DNA from: VFMC01 sp031404435
Lineage (GTDB): Bacteria > Actinomycetota > Acidimicrobiia > Acidimicrobiales > Ilumatobacteraceae
Assembly (NCBI GenBank): GCA_031404435.1
Contig: JANNHO010000008.1
Coordinates: forward strand, 1-8,772
DNA length: 8,772 nt
Direction of reading: 5' to 3'
The notes under the pieces are model-generated. The model was not told where the DNA came from. It saw only the letters and a list, made by a program, of their open reading frames with translations, and searched no databases. Within the stretch, counting starts at the first letter, position 1. Each line of letters begins with the position of its first letter. Below are positions 7,086 to 8,772 of this stretch, one piece after another. Made by a program: the position numbers and the translations under genes.

Positions 7086-7104
7086 CGCTGAACTCAGTTC
7101 AGCG
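7086..7104. terminator. Hairpin at the alpha-glucosidase / ABC ATPase convergent junction
   Basis: CGCTGAAC (7086-7093) and GTTCAGCG (7097-7104) form a perfect 8-bp stem around a TCA loop. The TCA is the stop codon of the leftward ATPase gene, and the hairpin starts 22 bases after the rightward glucosidase stop. Its position between two convergent genes fits a two-way terminator. There is no T-run, as is common in high-GC actinomycetes, so the function is inferred. Confidence 0.5.
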
Positions 7105-8233
7105 CGAGACCAGATTCGAGGTCGAACAGGTGGAGGTGACGCGTGTCCACGGCGAGCGCGACGCGATCGCCGACCCGCACGGGGGTGTGCGGTTCGACGC
7201 GGGCAACAATCGTTTTGTCGTACTCGTTTTCGGTGGCGGAGGTGTCGATGGCGACGGCATCGTTGGCCATGTGCAAGATGACTTCGGAGCCGAGTCCTTC
7301 ACGCATCTCGATCTGACCCGACAAGGTGTCGGGAGCCCCGTCATCGGCCACGCGCAGGTGCTCCGGACGGATGCCGACGGCGATCGGACGCCCGTCGTAG
7401 CCGCGCAGCGCGGGGCGAGAGCGCAACAACTCGTCGGGGATGGTCAGCGTGCCGGAGCCCATGGCGAGGGTGCTCAGTTCGGATGTGATCGTCGCCATCC
7501 CTTGCAGCAGGTTCATCTGCGGCGAGCCGATGAACGCGGCCACGAACAGGTTGCGCGGGTTGTCGTACAGGTTCTGCGGAGTGTCCACCTGTTGCAGTTC
7601 GCCTCGTGACATCACTGCCACTCGGTCGCCCATCGTCATCGCCTCGATCTGGTCGTGGGTGACGTACACCGTGGTGACGTTGAGGGTGTGTTGCAGCCGG
7701 GAGATCTCGGCGCGCATCTGGACGCGCAGCTTGGCGTCGAGGTTCGACAGCGGCTCGTCCATCAAGAACGCCTGCGGTTGGCGGACGATGGCGCGACCCA
7801 TGGCCACCCGTTGGCGTTGACCGCCCGATAGTTGGCCGGGGCGGCGGTCGAGGTTCTCGGTGAGCTCGAGGATCCGCGCTGCTTCATCGACGCGCTGCTT
7901 GATCTCCTCTTTCGGCATCTTGCGCAGCTTCAGCGCGAAGGCGATGTTGTCGCGGACGGTGAGATGCGGATACAAGGCGTAGGACTGGAACACCATGGCG
8001 ATGTCACGATCCTTCGGCTCGAGCGCGTTCACGATCCTGTCACCGATGTGCAGGTTGCCGCCGGTGATCGATTCGAGTCCGGCGATCATCCGCAGCGCGG
8101 TCGACTTGCCGCAGCCCGATGGTCCGACCAGGACCAAGAACTCACCGTCGGCGACTTCGAGCGACAAACTCTTCACGGCATGGAAGCCGTTGTCGTAGAC
8201 CTTGTCGATCTCGTCGAGCACGATGCTGCCCAT
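7094..8233 (-). CDS. Sugar ABC transporter ATP-binding protein (MalK/MsiK/UgpC type)
   Basis: This 379-residue cytoplasmic ATPase energises sugar import through membrane permeases. All ABC motifs are present: Walker A GPSGCGKST (37-45), Q-loop Gln83 in VFQSYALYPH, signature LSGGQRQR (135-142), Walker B FLMDEP (156-161), D-loop SNLD and switch His193 in VTHDQ. The remaining ~140 residues form the regulatory beta-rich domain of carbohydrate importers (AVGIRPEHL near 290-300). I start at ATG 8231-8233: MGSIVLDEIDKVY is the standard family opening, and AGGGGG lies 5 bases upstream. A longer frame back to 8344 would run through the divergent control region and is rejected. In actinomycetes one such ATPase (MsiK) can serve several sugar transporters. 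Its placement divergent from a sugar-binding lipoprotein and convergent with an alpha-glucosidase suggests alpha-glucoside import. It would often be auto-named ugpC, but glycerol-3-phosphate is an unlikely substrate here. Confidence 0.95.
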   Translation of the reverse strand: MGSIVLDEIDKVYDNGFHAVKSLSLEVADGEFLVLVGPSGCGKSTALRMIAGLESITGGNLHIGDRIVNALEPKDRDIAMVFQSYALYPHLTVRDNIAFALKLRKMPKEEIKQRVDEAARILELTENLDRRPGQLSGGQRQRVAMGRAIVRQPQAFLMDEPLSNLDAKLRVQMRAEISRLQHTLNVTTVYVTHDQIEAMTMGDRVAVMSRGELQQVDTPQNLYDNPRNLFVAAFIGSPQMNLLQGMATITSELSTLAMGSGTLTIPDELLRSRPALRGYDGRPIAVGIRPEHLRVADDGAPDTLSGQIEMREGLGSEVILHMANDAVAIDTSATENEYDKTIVARVEPHTPVRVGDRVALAVDTRHLHLFDLESGLALN

Positions 8234-8238
8234 CAGAA

Positions 8239-8244
8239 CCCCCT
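8239..8244 (-). promoter_or_regulatory. Ribosome binding site of the ABC ATPase
   Basis: The minus strand reads AGGGGG, 5 bases before the ATG at 8231-8233. This strong match fixes the start and argues against the upstream in-frame codons. Confidence 0.8.
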
Positions 8245-8267
8245 GTTCGTGGTCCGAGACTTTTCTC

Positions 8268-8288
8268 GTGACCGCTTCCCCTGTGACC
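8268..8288. repeat. Direct repeat GTGACC, 15-base period, in transporter control region
   Basis: GTGACC occurs at 8268-8273 and again at 8283-8288, between the ATPase start and the large palindrome. A 15-base period is not far from one and a half helical turns. It could be a second regulator's site or chance; no partner regulator is identified. Confidence 0.3.
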
Positions 8289-8310
8289 AATGTCATGTTA
8301 TGGTAGCACC

Positions 8311-8331
8311 GGAATCTTCCATGAAGATTCC
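8311..8331. promoter_or_regulatory. Perfect 21-base palindrome, candidate operator of the transporter genes
   Basis: GGAATCTTC (8311-8319) and GAAGATTCC (8323-8331) are exact reverse complements around a 3-base centre (CAT). The element lies 77 bases from the ATPase start and 88 from the lipoprotein start, in a noticeably AT-richer patch. A TATGGT at 8299-8304 could be a rightward -10 box, which would place transcription start near the palindrome edge, a classic repressor position; no good -35 is seen. The 9-bp perfect arms make chance unlikely. The natural candidate binder is the LacI protein encoded at 4359-5360, by inference from context. Confidence 0.65.
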
Positions 8332-8345
8332 ACGTAATTTCCACA

Positions 8346-8360
8346 CCGGCGCTGTGCCGG
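8346..8360. repeat. Small inverted repeat CCGGC / GCCGG
   Basis: CCGGC (8346-8350) and GCCGG (8356-8360) enclose GCTGT. It lies 15 bases after the main palindrome, within the presumed leader of the lipoprotein mRNA. Short GC arms arise easily by chance in this genome, so meaning is doubtful. Confidence 0.25.
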
Positions 8361-8371
8361 GGTGATTCCTA

Positions 8372-8393
8372 GCCGATAGCACCCGCTGTCGGC
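8372..8393 (+). promoter_or_regulatory. 5' leader hairpin before the sugar-binding lipoprotein
   Basis: GCCGATAGC (8372-8380) pairs with GCTGTCGGC (8385-8393) as RNA: eight Watson-Crick pairs and one U-G pair, around an ACCC loop. It ends 11 bases before the ribosome binding site. Such a stem could stabilise the abundant binding-protein mRNA or affect translation. There is no T-run and no known riboswitch pattern. Confidence 0.45.
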
Positions 8394-8404
8394 AATGCCT
8401 TCCT

Positions 8405-8411
8405 GAGGGGG
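8405..8411 (+). promoter_or_regulatory. Ribosome binding site of the sugar-binding lipoprotein
   Basis: GAGGGGG lies 8 bases before the ATG at 8420 and supports that start, with the signal peptide beginning immediately after. Confidence 0.8.
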
Positions 8412-8419
8412 AAACACGA

Positions 8420-8772
8420 ATGAACCACAAGCGCATCGCGGCTGCCGCGATTGCTCTGTCGTTCGTTGCCGCAGCTTGCGGCAGCGACGCTGAGGTCGAA
8501 TCCGGCCCAGTAGCAACCGAGGCACCGTCTGACGTCACCGACGCGCCGTCGGCTGACGCTACCGACGCACCGGCCGCCGGCGGCGAGAGCCTGCTCGACG
8601 GTGCAATCCCGTGCGAGCAGCAGTACGCCGGCAAGGAAGTGCACATCTTCTCGCCCGTCCGCAACAGCGAGACCGAGCCGGTCGCCGACCAGCTGACGGC
8701 GGCGTACGGTCCGCTCGAGGAGTGCACCGGCGTGAAGATCGTGTGGGACGGTACCGACCAGTTCGAGACCGA
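8420..8772 (+). CDS. Sugar ABC transporter substrate-binding lipoprotein (3' cut by window)
   Basis: The frame is open to the window edge, giving 117 residues of what is normally a 400-450 residue protein. The start has MNHKR followed by an Ala-rich hydrophobic segment and Cys20 in VAAACGSD, a lipoprotein signal with a somewhat relaxed lipobox, so the mature protein should be lipid-anchored outside the membrane. Residues 31-55 are an Ala/Asp/Thr/Pro-rich linker with repeated TEAPS/TDAPS/TDAP units. The folded domain starts near 63: GKEVHIFSPVRNSETEPVAD, then CTGVKIVWDGTDQFET, the usual beginning of family 1 solute-binding proteins of the alpha-glucoside type. C65 and C102 may form a disulfide. 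It should capture the sugar and deliver it to permeases, probably encoded next, with the divergent ATPase as engine. The hairpin and palindrome upstream suggest regulated, high expression. Confidence 0.9.
   Translation, partial: MNHKRIAAAAIALSFVAAACGSDAEVESGPVATEAPSDVTDAPSADATDAPAAGGESLLDGAIPCEQQYAGKEVHIFSPVRNSETEPVADQLTAAYGPLEECTGVKIVWDGTDQFET

Noticed and set aside
8234..8344. A 37-residue N-terminal extension of the ABC ATPase
   Set aside because: It would cover the operator palindrome and promoter region, is unlike any MalK-type N-terminus, and the ATG at 8231-8233 has a strong ribosome site.
1..8772. CRISPR arrays, insertion sequences, tRNA or rRNA genes, integration sites
   Set aside because: Reading both strands showed no regularly spaced long repeats, no transposase-like frame with terminal repeats and no tRNA cloverleaf or rRNA sequence; composition is even across the window.

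Overview
The window is GC-rich throughout, with strong G/C bias at third codon positions, and it contains an ImuA'/ImuB mutasome pair, an OmpR-type regulator and a LacI-controlled alpha-glucoside locus. This suggests a high-GC actinomycete (Actinomycetota). The lipoprotein start (Cys-Gly-Ser-Asp after a very Ala-rich signal peptide) and the gene mix would fit the Acidimicrobiia/Ilumatobacter type, but that placement is inference. Genes are tightly packed, and no stretch of 300 bases lacks a gene.

Left part (1-2333, plus strand): the 3' end of an imuA'-like gene, then imuB five bases later. ImuB is a Y-family polymerase relative without the expected catalytic acidic motif, and it keeps a beta-clamp-binding motif. 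Both genes carry short in-frame tandem repeats. The usual third partner, dnaE2/imuC, is not downstream. Instead a convergent gene (2347-3111, minus) encodes an OmpR/PhoB-type response regulator whose receiver domain has lost most phosphorylation-pocket residues.

Middle (3256-4326, plus): a single gene fusing a Nudix hydrolase domain to a GNAT acetyltransferase domain, divergent from the regulator.

Right part (4332-8772): a carbohydrate import and breakdown locus. A LacI-family repressor overlaps by 4 bases a cytosolic GH13 alpha-glucosidase. A MalK/MsiK/UgpC-type ABC ATPase converges on the glucosidase and diverges from a lipoprotein sugar-binding protein that runs off the right edge. The 186-base divergent control region holds a perfect 9+3+9 palindrome. 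A second inverted repeat with the same GGAA-N13-TTCC frame lies immediately before the LacI gene, so one regulator may control both. The likely scheme is that the lipoprotein captures an oligoglucoside, permeases beyond the window import it with energy from the ATPase, the GH13 enzyme hydrolyses it in the cytoplasm, and the LacI protein senses the sugar.

Both convergent gene junctions carry perfect inverted repeats that include stop codons and may act as compact two-way terminators. I saw no RNA genes, insertion sequences, CRISPR arrays or integration sites. No wholly new system is evident. The best leads are the degenerate receiver, the Nudix-GNAT fusion and the shared operator candidates.
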